From: CAILZL01 sp050248275
Lineage (GTDB): Bacteria > Pseudomonadota > Gammaproteobacteria > Steroidobacterales > Steroidobacteraceae
Direction: 5' to 3'
DNA length: 64,000 bases
Assembly (NCBI GenBank): GCA_050248275.1
Contig: JBFWSR010000003.1
Location: 124,001-188,000 of the forward strand
A program made the translations under genes and the position numbers. The notes beneath the pieces were generated by a model. It made no database searches and was not told the DNA's origin. It worked only from the letters and a program-made list of their open reading frames with translations. How positions within the stretch are numbered: position 1 is the stretch's first letter; every line of letters begins with the position of its first letter. Of the stretch, positions 16,360 to 24,706 are shown in pieces.

Positions 16360-18815
16360 GCGCGGTGGCCAACGCATCCCGGCAGCGTCGTGAGCAAGCG
16401 GCGAGCACACAGATTCCGTATGCGGCCTTGGTGTCTGAACATCTGGTGCGCACTCATGAAGGCGACTATGTGCAGGTGTTCAAGCTCACGGGCGCGAGTT
16501 TTGAAAGTGAGGATGATGAAGCGCTGAACAACTGGCATGAGCGGTTGAATGTCACCTGGCGCAATCTGGCCAGCCCCAATGTGGCGATCTGGACGCACTT
16601 GCTTAGGCGACGTGAACGCGCCGGGATGATTGAGATGGGCGGCGAGGACTTTGCCAGCCGACTGGCGCATCACTATCAGCAGCGCCTGGCCGGTGAAACA
16701 CTGATGGTCAATGAGCTGTATGTGTCGGTGGTGTATCGACCCGTGACCGGCGCAGCCCCGAGTCTGTTGGCGCGGCTGTTGTCCTCCACTCAATCAACAC
16801 ATAACGACAGTGAACTGGCCGAGGCGATGGATGCCTGCGAAAAGCTGGGTCAGGTAGTGCTGACTTCACTGGCCCGCTATGAACCGGAACGACTGGGCGT
16901 GTATGCGTTGCCGGGACGGTCTGGCTCGCGCTTGCTGGAGCTCTTTGGAGTCTTGATCAACGGTGAGTGGCAGGCGATGTCCTTACCGCGTGCACCGCTC
17001 AATGCTGTACTCGCCACCACCCGCGTGTTGTTCGGCAGTGAAGTCATCGAGTATCGACCGCCCACCGGGATGCGTTACGGCGCGCTACTGGGCATCAAGG
17101 AGTATCCCACGCCCACGCAGGTGGGGATGTTCAATGCGTTGCTGTCCGCACCGTTCCCGCTGGTGTTGACCCAGTCGTTCACGTTCCTGGGCAAGGCCAC
17201 GGGTCAGGGTCTGTTGCAGCGTCAGCACGCTCGCATGGCCAATGCCGGAGACTTCGCGGTCTCACAAGCGGAGGAACTGGTGGATGCACTGGACGCGCTG
17301 ACCAGTAATGAGTTTGTGATGGGTGATCATCACTTCACCCTGCAAGTGCTCACCGAGCAGGACGAGGGTGACCAGCCGATTTCCCGCCTCAAACAACTCA
17401 ATGATCAGGTGGCGAAGGCTCGGACGTTGCTTGCCGATGCCGGCATGACCGTGGCGCGTGAGGACCTGGCGCTGGAAGCCGGGTTCTGGGCGCAGCTGCC
17501 GGGTAACTTCCGCGACCGGCCGCGCAAGGCCCCGATCACCTCGCGCAACTATGCGGCGATGGCGGGATTTCATAACTACCCGGCGGGGCGGGAACATGGC
17601 AATCACTGGGGGGATGCACTGGCGTTGCTAATCACCGCCGCGCGCTCACCGTATTATTTCTCGCTGCACGCCAGTGATCCCCATGATCCAGACGGTGGCA
17701 GCCGCAAGGACACCGGCCATACCTTTATCTGCGGCCCGACCGGATCAGGCAAGACGGTATTCATCGGCTTTCTGGTGAGCTTGTTGGCACGACGCGGTGC
17801 CACGCAAGTGCTGTTCGACAAGGACAAGGGACTGGAGATTCTGGTGCGGGCGTTGGGCGGCACGTACTTGCCCTTGCGTCATGGCATGACCACTGGCTTC
17901 AATCCGTTGCAGCTACCCGAGTCACCCGCGACGCTGGAGTTTCAGAAAACGTGGTTGCGCACATTAGTACGCACGCATATCCCGCTAACCACTCGTGAAG
18001 AGTCTGAACTCGATCACGCACTACGGGGCACGTTGGCCTTGCAGTTCGAACATCGACGGTTGTCCCGCTTGATTGAGTTTACCGATGCGACACGTGGCGA
18101 AGGCATACACGCACGCCTGGCTCGGTGGTGCGAGTGCACGCGCGGTGACTATGCCTGGGTATTTGATAACCCGCAGGACTCGCTGGTGGCGCAGCTGCAG
18201 GGGCAGTCCCTGCTGGGCTTTGATGTCACCGAGTTTCTGGATCATGAAGTAGTGCGTGCACCGGTGACGTTGTACCTGTTTCATTGCGTGCGACAACTGC
18301 TGGATGGACGGCCGTTTGTTTGTTGGGGCGATGAGTTCTCGCGGCTGCTGGATGATGCCAGCTTCGAACACTTTGCCAAGGATGGCTTGAAGGTGTGGCG
18401 CAAGTTGAATGGCGTGTTCTGTGCCGCCACGCAAAGTCCCAGTGATGCGCTACTCAGTCCCATCAGCCGCACCATCATTGAACAGACAGCCACCAAGGTG
18501 TTCTTCCCCAATCCCGACGCCCAAGCCGAAGATTACATCGATGGCTTTGGGCTCACTGAGCGTGAGTTCAAATTACTCAAGGAACAACTTGAGCCTGGCT
18601 CGCGACGGTTCCTGATCAAGCAGGGCCATTGCAGTGTGGTGTGTGAACTGGATCTACACGGCTTTGATCTGGAACTGGCGGTGATCTCGGGTCGCACCCG
18701 GGAAGTGGAACGATTGCATCGTCTGATGTTGGACGTCGGCGAGGACCCGGCCCAGTGGCTCCCCCTGTTTGAACGAGGGCTACACGGATCGAGTGTGAGC
18801 AAACAACGTGAGTAG
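16356..18815 (+). CDS. virB4: VirB4-family type IV secretion ATPase
   Basis: VirB4 powers pilus biogenesis and substrate transfer at the inner membrane. The 819-residue protein has the CagE/TrbE N-terminal domain and a P-loop GPTGSGKT near residues 459-466. A Walker B-like VCWGDEFSRLLDD follows near 655, and a conserved AATQSPSDALLS near 690. ATG 16356 overlaps the virB3 stop; the in-frame GTG at 16347 is possible but less likely. It is followed by virB5 after 42 bp. The length is normal for the family. Confidence 0.93.
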   Translation: MSAVANASRQRREQAASTQIPYAALVSEHLVRTHEGDYVQVFKLTGASFESEDDEALNNWHERLNVTWRNLASPNVAIWTHLLRRRERAGMIEMGGEDFASRLAHHYQQRLAGETLMVNELYVSVVYRPVTGAAPSLLARLLSSTQSTHNDSELAEAMDACEKLGQVVLTSLARYEPERLGVYALPGRSGSRLLELFGVLINGEWQAMSLPRAPLNAVLATTRVLFGSEVIEYRPPTGMRYGALLGIKEYPTPTQVGMFNALLSAPFPLVLTQSFTFLGKATGQGLLQRQHARMANAGDFAVSQAEELVDALDALTSNEFVMGDHHFTLQVLTEQDEGDQPISRLKQLNDQVAKARTLLADAGMTVAREDLALEAGFWAQLPGNFRDRPRKAPITSRNYAAMAGFHNYPAGREHGNHWGDALALLITAARSPYYFSLHASDPHDPDGGSRKDTGHTFICGPTGSGKTVFIGFLVSLLARRGATQVLFDKDKGLEILVRALGGTYLPLRHGMTTGFNPLQLPESPATLEFQKTWLRTLVRTHIPLTTREESELDHALRGTLALQFEHRRLSRLIEFTDATRGEGIHARLARWCECTRGDYAWVFDNPQDSLVAQLQGQSLLGFDVTEFLDHEVVRAPVTLYLFHCVRQLLDGRPFVCWGDEFSRLLDDASFEHFAKDGLKVWRKLNGVFCAATQSPSDALLSPISRTIIEQTATKVFFPNPDAQAEDYIDGFGLTEREFKLLKEQLEPGSRRFLIKQGHCSVVCELDLHGFDLELAVISGRTREVERLHRLMLDVGEDPAQWLPLFERGLHGSSVSKQRE

Positions 18816-18857
18816 TGGAGTGAGCGGCTTTTCAACTAAGTGTTACAGGAGCGGATC

Positions 18858-19583
18858 ATGCGTACCCAATCTCGAGTCAACTCATGGCTAAGCGGTATCG
18901 TTCTCAGTGTTGCCTTGCTGACATTGAATACGTCGGTCCACGCGCAGTGGGCGGTGATTGATGTTGGCGCCATCGCACAACTGGTGCGACAGGTAACTAC
19001 CATGGCCAATCAACTCACTACGGCGCAGAACCATCTGCGTCAGGCGCAACAAGAGTTTCAGGCGATGACCGGCGGGCGGGGCATGGAGCGCCTGCTCTCT
19101 GGAACCGTGCGCAATTACTTACCCGCCAACTGGACACAGCTCAACGCGGCGGTGAATCAAGTGAGTGGTGCGTATCAGGCGCTGTCGGCGGGGGTACAAC
19201 AGATGATCACCGTCAATGCGGTGTTATCACCCCAACAGCTGGCCGCGTTGTCACCCGCGCAGCGTACGCAGCTTGAGGCGGCGCGCCGTACTGCTGCGAT
19301 GTTGCAGGTGACGGCGCGGGAAGCACTGTCGGCCACCAGTGATCGGTTCATGGCCATCCAGCAACTCATTGATGCCATTCCCGGTGCCCAGGATCAGAAA
19401 GGCATTCTGGATCTACAGGCGCGCATCTCGGCTGAGCAGGGCATGCTTGCCAATGAACAAACCAAGTTGCAGGTGTTGTACCAGGCCGCTCAAGCCGAAG
19501 AACTCGCGCGGGTGCAACGGCTACGCGAGCAGGCGGTGAACGATGTGGGCTCACTGCGTCGCTTGCCCACCATGGGGCTGTGA
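18858..19583 (+). CDS. virB5: VirB5-like minor pilus component
   Basis: The 241-residue protein has a signal peptide ending in VHAQW and a mostly helical mature part rich in Gln/Ala (LVRQVTTMANQLTTAQNHLRQAQQEFQAM, then a C-terminal coiled region EQTKLQVLYQAAQAEELARVQRLREQ). This matches the TrbJ/VirB5 family, found at the pilus tip. The start is ATG 18858 with ACAGGAGCGG upstream. Position between virB4 and virB6 agrees with the standard order. Confidence 0.8.
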   Translation: MRTQSRVNSWLSGIVLSVALLTLNTSVHAQWAVIDVGAIAQLVRQVTTMANQLTTAQNHLRQAQQEFQAMTGGRGMERLLSGTVRNYLPANWTQLNAAVNQVSGAYQALSAGVQQMITVNAVLSPQQLAALSPAQRTQLEAARRTAAMLQVTAREALSATSDRFMAIQQLIDAIPGAQDQKGILDLQARISAEQGMLANEQTKLQVLYQAAQAEELARVQRLREQAVNDVGSLRRLPTMGL

Positions 19584-19631
19584 GACCTCGGACGGTAGCG
19601 TTGCGAAGGAATAGTCAGGGGAGTAAATGAA

Positions 19632-20642
19632 ATGGGTTTCTTTGCCGAGTTCAGCGTCTGGCTCAATGGTCTGCTCGCCACCTATATCGGTGACCACACC
19701 GCACAGGTGGCCGCCGCGCTGGAACCCGCCATCGTCACGCTGGGCGTGCTGTACGTGATGAGCTGGGGCTACCTGCAGTTCATGGGCAAGATCGATGAAC
19801 CGTTCACGGCGGGTATTCGGCGCATCGTGATGCTGGCCGTGATTCTGGGTGGCGCATTGCAGCTATGGCTGTACAACTCCGTGATCGTCGATACCTTCTT
19901 CAACGCACCCGGCGCGCTGGCCGCAAATGTGATTGGCGCGTATGACTCGGTGACCATTGTCGATCAGATCATTTATGCCGGGGATGATGCGGCGTCATTA
20001 CTGATCTCGAAGGGCGGCTTGTTTGGGGGTGACTTCTCGTACTACCTCGCGGGATTTGCGGTGTACCTGATTGTCGGGCTCACCGCCATCTACACCATCT
20101 TCCTGTTGGCGTTGTCGCGCATTGCCCTGTCGGTGTTGCTGGCCCTGGGGCCGATGTTCATTGCGCTGCTGATGTTTGACAGCACCAAGCGCTTCTTTGA
20201 GTCCTGGACGGCCCAGCTGGCCAACTATGCGTTCATCACCATTCTGACCGTGCTGGTGGCGGCGTTGATGATGACGCTGGTGTCCACGGCCGCACAGCAA
20301 GCAGCAGCGGCGGGTGGCGGTATTGAGATCGCACACGCCGTGCGCGTGAGCATGGCAGCGGGGCTGACCTTTCTGGTGATGCGTCAGGTCATGCCGATGG
20401 CGGCGGGTCTCGCCAGTGGGTTGGCCTTGAGTACCTTCGGAGCGATGAGTGCGATGCTGGCCTGGGGATTTGGTGCCACTACGCGTCATTCCGGACAGTT
20501 TCTGCGGGGCCTCACCATGGATCGGGAGACCACGCGCTGGGACAGCTTGTCACGCAAGGCCGGTTATGGGCTTCGACAGGGCGCAGCCCTCGGGCTGCGC
20601 AAGTTGGCTCCACGTCGCGAGAACAGTGTGCAACCGCGTTAA
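19632..20642 (+). CDS. virB6: VirB6/TrbL-family polytopic membrane protein
   Basis: VirB6 forms part of the inner-membrane transfer channel. The 336-residue product has about six hydrophobic helices. These include the conserved stretch IALSVLLALGPMFIALLMFDSTKRFFESWTAQLANYAF, whose central W and the following helices are typical of VirB6. The C-terminus is basic and cytoplasmic. An acceptable GGGGAGTAA ribosome-binding site precedes ATG 19632. Confidence 0.88.
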   Translation: MGFFAEFSVWLNGLLATYIGDHTAQVAAALEPAIVTLGVLYVMSWGYLQFMGKIDEPFTAGIRRIVMLAVILGGALQLWLYNSVIVDTFFNAPGALAANVIGAYDSVTIVDQIIYAGDDAASLLISKGGLFGGDFSYYLAGFAVYLIVGLTAIYTIFLLALSRIALSVLLALGPMFIALLMFDSTKRFFESWTAQLANYAFITILTVLVAALMMTLVSTAAQQAAAAGGGIEIAHAVRVSMAAGLTFLVMRQVMPMAAGLASGLALSTFGAMSAMLAWGFGATTRHSGQFLRGLTMDRETTRWDSLSRKAGYGLRQGAALGLRKLAPRRENSVQPR

Positions 20643-20694
20643 TGAATGAGTGACTGAAGCAATCCATGAAGGAATGAAGGTACAGGAGCAGTCC

Positions 20695-20862
20695 ATGCGC
20701 AGAATACTGACAATTATTTTCTGGGTGGGATTGAGTAGCCTGATCGGCTGCGCCACCAGTCATCAGGTCGAGTGCAACACGCGCTTGCAGCCCATCAATG
20801 CACCGGCGGCGAAGATAGTCGCAACGGATCGAGCAGTGCCCACCGCGGGCGGTGCGTTATGA
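20695..20862 (+). CDS. virB7: VirB7-like small lipoprotein
   Basis: This 55-residue protein begins MRRILTIIFWVGLSSLIGCA and has a lipobox (L-I-G-C). VirB7 lipoproteins stabilise VirB9 at the outer membrane. It is preceded by ACAGGAGCAG, and its stop overlaps the virB8 start (ATGA). The short length, position between virB6 and virB8, and lipobox support the call, although sequence similarity among VirB7 proteins is always low. Confidence 0.75.
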   Translation: MRRILTIIFWVGLSSLIGCATSHQVECNTRLQPINAPAAKIVATDRAVPTAGGAL

Positions 20863-21587
20863 ACCGGGATGCGGCGCTCTCCAAGTACTTCGCTGACGCG
20901 GCCTCCTGGGATGCAGATCGGGTGGCGCAGCAGCAGCGCGCCACACGCATCGCTTGGATCGTAGCCTGGGGTGGGTGGCTGTGTGCCATGACCATTGCGG
21001 TGGCGTTGATGTTGTTGATGCCCTTGAAGCGCGTCGAGCCCTTTGTCGTGCGGGTAGATAACCACACTGGCGTGGTGGATGTGGTGCCGGTGTACTCGGA
21101 GAAGGCGACGCTCCCCGAAGCGGTGACGCGCTATTTTCTGGATCACTACGTGATGACCTGTGAGCGCTTCAACTATGCGACCGCAGAAAGTGACTATGAA
21201 GAATGCGGCGCGTTCCATACGGCGGCCCGCAATCAGCGTTGGTCCACGCAGTGGGCGCGCAGCAATCCCAACTCGCCCCTGAATTTGTACAAGGATGGTT
21301 CGACGCTGCGGGCGCAAGTGAGCTCGATCAGTTTCTTTACGCGCGGCAGTGGCGTCGCCGATCTGGCGCAGGTGCGTTACACGCAGCAGCGCCGGGCAGC
21401 GGGCGGTACGGAGGATCAGGTGACGCACTGGATTGCGACCGTGCAGTACACCTATGTAGATCCGTCCAAAGAGCCGAAGACGCGGCGCTGGAATCCGCTG
21501 GGGTTCAAGATCATCGAATTTCAGGCAGAACCGGAAGTGCTGGGTGAAGGCAGCACAGTCGCGATGAACACCGGGAGCGCGCCATGA
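20859..21587 (+). CDS. virB8: VirB8-family inner-membrane assembly factor
   Basis: The 242-residue bitopic protein has a short cytoplasmic N-terminus, one membrane helix (IAWIVAWGGWLCAMTIAVALML) and a periplasmic NTF2-like domain (VEPFVVRVDNHTGVVDVVPVY ... YFLDHYVMTCERFNY ... HWIATVQYTY). These match the VirB8 family, which nucleates the secretion channel. ATG 20859 overlaps the virB7 stop. The next gene, virB9, overlaps by 4 bp. Confidence 0.9.
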   Translation: MNRDAALSKYFADAASWDADRVAQQQRATRIAWIVAWGGWLCAMTIAVALMLLMPLKRVEPFVVRVDNHTGVVDVVPVYSEKATLPEAVTRYFLDHYVMTCERFNYATAESDYEECGAFHTAARNQRWSTQWARSNPNSPLNLYKDGSTLRAQVSSISFFTRGSGVADLAQVRYTQQRRAAGGTEDQVTHWIATVQYTYVDPSKEPKTRRWNPLGFKIIEFQAEPEVLGEGSTVAMNTGSAP

Positions 21588-22402
21588 AGGCGTTCATCAT
21601 CAGGAGCCTCCTCATGATGTCCATCGTGTTTGCCGGCGTGGGGCTGTCGTATGCCGAAACGCTGCCACCCAAAGGCAAAGTCGATTCTCGCATTCGGGAA
21701 GTACCTTACAAGGAGAACGAGGTCTATCGACTGGTGGGCTTTGTGGGCTATGCCATCGAGTTGGTGTTTGACGAAGGGGAAGTATTTGCGGGTAACGGCG
21801 GTGGCGATCTGGAAGGCATTGCGTTTGGCTGGCATGACAATCAGCTGATCCTGAAACCCAAGGCGGCCAACGTGGGCACCAACCTGGTGGTGTACACCAA
21901 CAAGCGGGCTTATCGTTTTGATTACACCGTCTCGGCGCGACGACCCAATGTGCAGAGCGATGAAGTGATGTACACGGTGCGCTTCAAGTATCCACCGCAA
22001 CCGACCGTGGCGGGACTCAGCGAAGCGCAGCAGACGGAGTTGAATCTGCAACAGGCAACACACTCCCGCAGCCAGAACGTGGACTACTGGTACTGCGGTG
22101 CGCCCTCATTGAAACCGTTAGCGGCCTCGGATGATGGCGTGCATACACGCTTGCAGTTTGCCTCGCGCGCCGAGCTCCCCGCGATCTTTGTGCGCAATGC
22201 AGATGACAGCGAATCGTTGCTCAACTTCAGTATGGAAGAGGGCGAGGTGGTGATTCATCGCGTGGCGGCCCGGTTTATCTTGCGACGCGGCACGCTCACC
22301 GGCTGTGTGGTCAATCAGGGCGTTGGCGGCAGTGGCGAACGACTGACTTCCGGCACGCTGTCGCCACAGGTCCAGCGACAGCGCAAGGCAGGTGTGCCAT
22401 GA
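21584..22402 (+). CDS. virB9: VirB9-family outer-membrane complex protein
   Basis: The 272-residue protein has a signal peptide (ending near LSYAE), then the VirB9/CagX beta-rich domains: VDSRIREVPYKENEVYRLVGFVGYAIELVFDEGE and LILKPKAANVGTNLVVYTNKRAYRFDYTV. The conserved NVDYWYCGA and late ARFILRRGTLTGCVVNQG follow. Together with VirB7 and VirB10 it forms the ring in the outer membrane. Overlaps of 4 bp on both sides show tight operon coupling. Confidence 0.9.
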   Translation: MKAFIIRSLLMMSIVFAGVGLSYAETLPPKGKVDSRIREVPYKENEVYRLVGFVGYAIELVFDEGEVFAGNGGGDLEGIAFGWHDNQLILKPKAANVGTNLVVYTNKRAYRFDYTVSARRPNVQSDEVMYTVRFKYPPQPTVAGLSEAQQTELNLQQATHSRSQNVDYWYCGAPSLKPLAASDDGVHTRLQFASRAELPAIFVRNADDSESLLNFSMEEGEVVIHRVAARFILRRGTLTGCVVNQGVGGSGERLTSGTLSPQVQRQRKAGVP

Positions 22403-23673
22403 ATCGCTGGCGGGATTGGTTGAAGCGTCTGCGACTACGCGCTGACGACCCCGTGAATACTCCGGATGAACCGGCAGAAGCGACCCACACGGTGGTGGGT
22501 GAGCGCAGCATCGCGTCGGTGAATCGCGGCCGATCCCTGCAATCACGCTTGAGCAATTTACTGGCCATGGGCTTGATGGCGGCGCTCGGGATTGGACTGC
22601 TCGGCTGGTACTACTCGCGCACGCTGGCGCGTCCGGCGCAAACGCAGCGAGCGGCGCAGGCCGCCAGTGTTGCCCAGGCACAAGGTGAGCTGGCGTTACC
22701 GGCACTGGGACGGGTGGACGCGCCGGCCACGGCGATGAACACGGCGCTGACTGAACAGATGCTGGGACCGGCACCGGTGCTGCCGGATGAAGTCACGGAT
22801 CAGTATCTCGGTCAGGAGAGCCGTGGCGTCAGTGACGCCGGGAGTAGCTATGCCGCGTACGAGGCACCCACTGAGAAGTCACCGACGCAATTGGCTTTGG
22901 AGCGACGGTTGTCCGGGCCGGCCTTTACAGCGGTCACTGACCATGCTTCGACCGTTGCAGCAACGATGCCCAGTCCTTCGGCCAGTGGCTCGACCGGTGC
23001 TTCGACAAGTCCCGGCAGTGTCGTACCCACCAGTGCCGTTGCCACGTTATTGCAGCCGAGCACTACGGTGGCAGTGAGCGCGCAGGTGCTGCCCACGCAA
23101 CGACTGCTGTTGCCCAAAGGCGCGTTCATTGACTGTACGCTGGAAACTGCCATCGATAGTTCGCTGCCCGGACTGACGACTTGTATTACCGCCACCGATA
23201 CCTTTGGGGCGGATGGCGCCGTGGTGTTGCTGGAACGCGGTACCAAGCTGGTGGGCGAAACACGCGGTGAAGTGCAGCAGGGCAGTTCACGATTGTTTGT
23301 GCTGTGGACCGAGGCGCGTACGCCTACTGGAGTCGTGGTACCGCTGGCCTCACCGGGTACGGATGAACTGGGGCGTTCCGGCTTGGCGGGTGCTGTGAAC
23401 CGTCATTTCATGGATCGTTTCGGCGCAGCGATTCTGGTATCCATCATTGATGGGGTCATTCAATCGGCCGTACAGTCACAGCGGGGCTCGGGCGGCACCG
23501 TGGTGGTGAATCCTGCGTCGACTCAGGAAATTCTGACCGAGGTGCTGAAGAGCACCATCAATATTCCGCCCACGATCACCAAGCAGAATGGTGATCGCAT
23601 CCAGATCCTGGTGGCGCGCGATCTGGATTTTCGGTCTGTGTATGAGTTGAGGTCGGTCAATGCGGCCCGGTGA
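22399..23673 (+). CDS. virB10: VirB10/TrbI-family transmembrane scaffold
   Basis: VirB10 spans both membranes and transmits energy to the outer ring. The 424-residue protein has a cytoplasmic head, one transmembrane helix (LLAMGLMAALGIGLLGWYY), a Pro/Ala/Ser/Thr-rich periplasmic linker, and the TrbI domain (LLPKGAFIDCTLETAIDSSLPGLTTC ... VVLLERGTKLVGE ... NRHFMDRFGAAILVSIIDG). Its stop overlaps the virB11 start by 14 bp. Confidence 0.92.
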   Translation: MNRWRDWLKRLRLRADDPVNTPDEPAEATHTVVGERSIASVNRGRSLQSRLSNLLAMGLMAALGIGLLGWYYSRTLARPAQTQRAAQAASVAQAQGELALPALGRVDAPATAMNTALTEQMLGPAPVLPDEVTDQYLGQESRGVSDAGSSYAAYEAPTEKSPTQLALERRLSGPAFTAVTDHASTVAATMPSPSASGSTGASTSPGSVVPTSAVATLLQPSTTVAVSAQVLPTQRLLLPKGAFIDCTLETAIDSSLPGLTTCITATDTFGADGAVVLLERGTKLVGETRGEVQQGSSRLFVLWTEARTPTGVVVPLASPGTDELGRSGLAGAVNRHFMDRFGAAILVSIIDGVIQSAVQSQRGSGGTVVVNPASTQEILTEVLKSTINIPPTITKQNGDRIQILVARDLDFRSVYELRSVNAAR

Positions 23674-24706
23674 GTCAGGGGAGGTCCGCAGCAGTGACCT
23701 GTCGTCACTGGAGCTGACCCTACGGGCGTTGCGACCGTGGTTAAGTCGTCCTGACGTGACGGAGCTGTGCATCAATCGACCCGGTGAAATATTTTTAGAG
23801 ACATGTACCGGCTGGCAGCAGGAGTTGTTGCCCTTTGCCGATTACGACTGGTGCCGTCGCCTGGCCAAGCTGGTGGCCAACTCCACGCAGCAGCGCATCG
23901 ATGAAGAATCACCGTTGTTATCGGCCTCACTGCCCAGTGGTGAACGCATCCAGATCGTGTTGCCGCCGGCGACCACGGCGGAGTGTGTGGCCATCACCAT
24001 CCGGCGTCCGTCGCATGCCGTGTGGAGCTTGGCAGAATTAGCCCAACGAGGGTTGTTCAAGCCGACACGGGTTGCCAGTGATGCACTGGATGAGACGGAG
24101 GCGGCGTTACTGCGCTTGCTGCAAGCTCAAGACTATGAAGCCTTCATGCGGCTGGCCGTTCGCGCGCGCAAGAACATCGTCGTGTCGGGGCCGACGGGGT
24201 CGGGCAAGACCACCTACACCAAGGCGTTGATTCGCGAGATTCCCGGTGATGAACGCTTGATCACCATTGAAGATGCCCGAGAGCTGGTGCTGGATCAGCA
24301 TCCCAATCATGTCCGGCTGTACTACAGCAAGGATGATCAGGGCCGGGCGCGGGTCACTCCTAAACAATTGCTGGAGTCCTGTCTGCGCATGAAGCCGGAT
24401 CGCATCCTGCTGGCGGAGCTGCGGGCTGAGGAAGCGTTTGATTACTTGCGCAATGTGAACTCAGGACATCCGGGCTCCATCACCAGTGTGCATGCCGCCA
24501 GTGCGGAACTCGCCTTTGAACAACTGGTGTTGCTGGTCAAGCAAAGCCCGGCAGGTCGCGAGCTATCGCGCAGCGATATCAAGAGTCTGTTGTTCCTGCT
24601 GGTGGACATCGTGATCCAGTTTGGTGTGGACAAGCATCAACGCTTCGTCAAAGAGATCTGGTATGACCCAGAACGCAAACGCCGCAGCCTGGTCGCCAGT
24701 CGCTAA
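23660..24706 (+). CDS. virB11: VirB11-family hexameric ATPase
   Basis: VirB11 is the traffic ATPase that switches the channel between pilus building and DNA transfer. The 348-residue protein has the PAS-like N-terminal domain with the conserved TELCINRPGEIFLE and a P-loop GPTGSGKTTYTK at about residues 177-188. An Asp box follows (ITIEDARELVL), as does a Walker B/His-box region (DRILLAELRAEEAFDYLRNVNSGHPGSITSVHAA). Its 3' end overlaps virD4 by 44 bp. Confidence 0.93.
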   Translation: MRPGESGEVRSSDLSSLELTLRALRPWLSRPDVTELCINRPGEIFLETCTGWQQELLPFADYDWCRRLAKLVANSTQQRIDEESPLLSASLPSGERIQIVLPPATTAECVAITIRRPSHAVWSLAELAQRGLFKPTRVASDALDETEAALLRLLQAQDYEAFMRLAVRARKNIVVSGPTGSGKTTYTKALIREIPGDERLITIEDARELVLDQHPNHVRLYYSKDDQGRARVTPKQLLESCLRMKPDRILLAELRAEEAFDYLRNVNSGHPGSITSVHAASAELAFEQLVLLVKQSPAGRELSRSDIKSLLFLLVDIVIQFGVDKHQRFVKEIWYDPERKRRSLVASR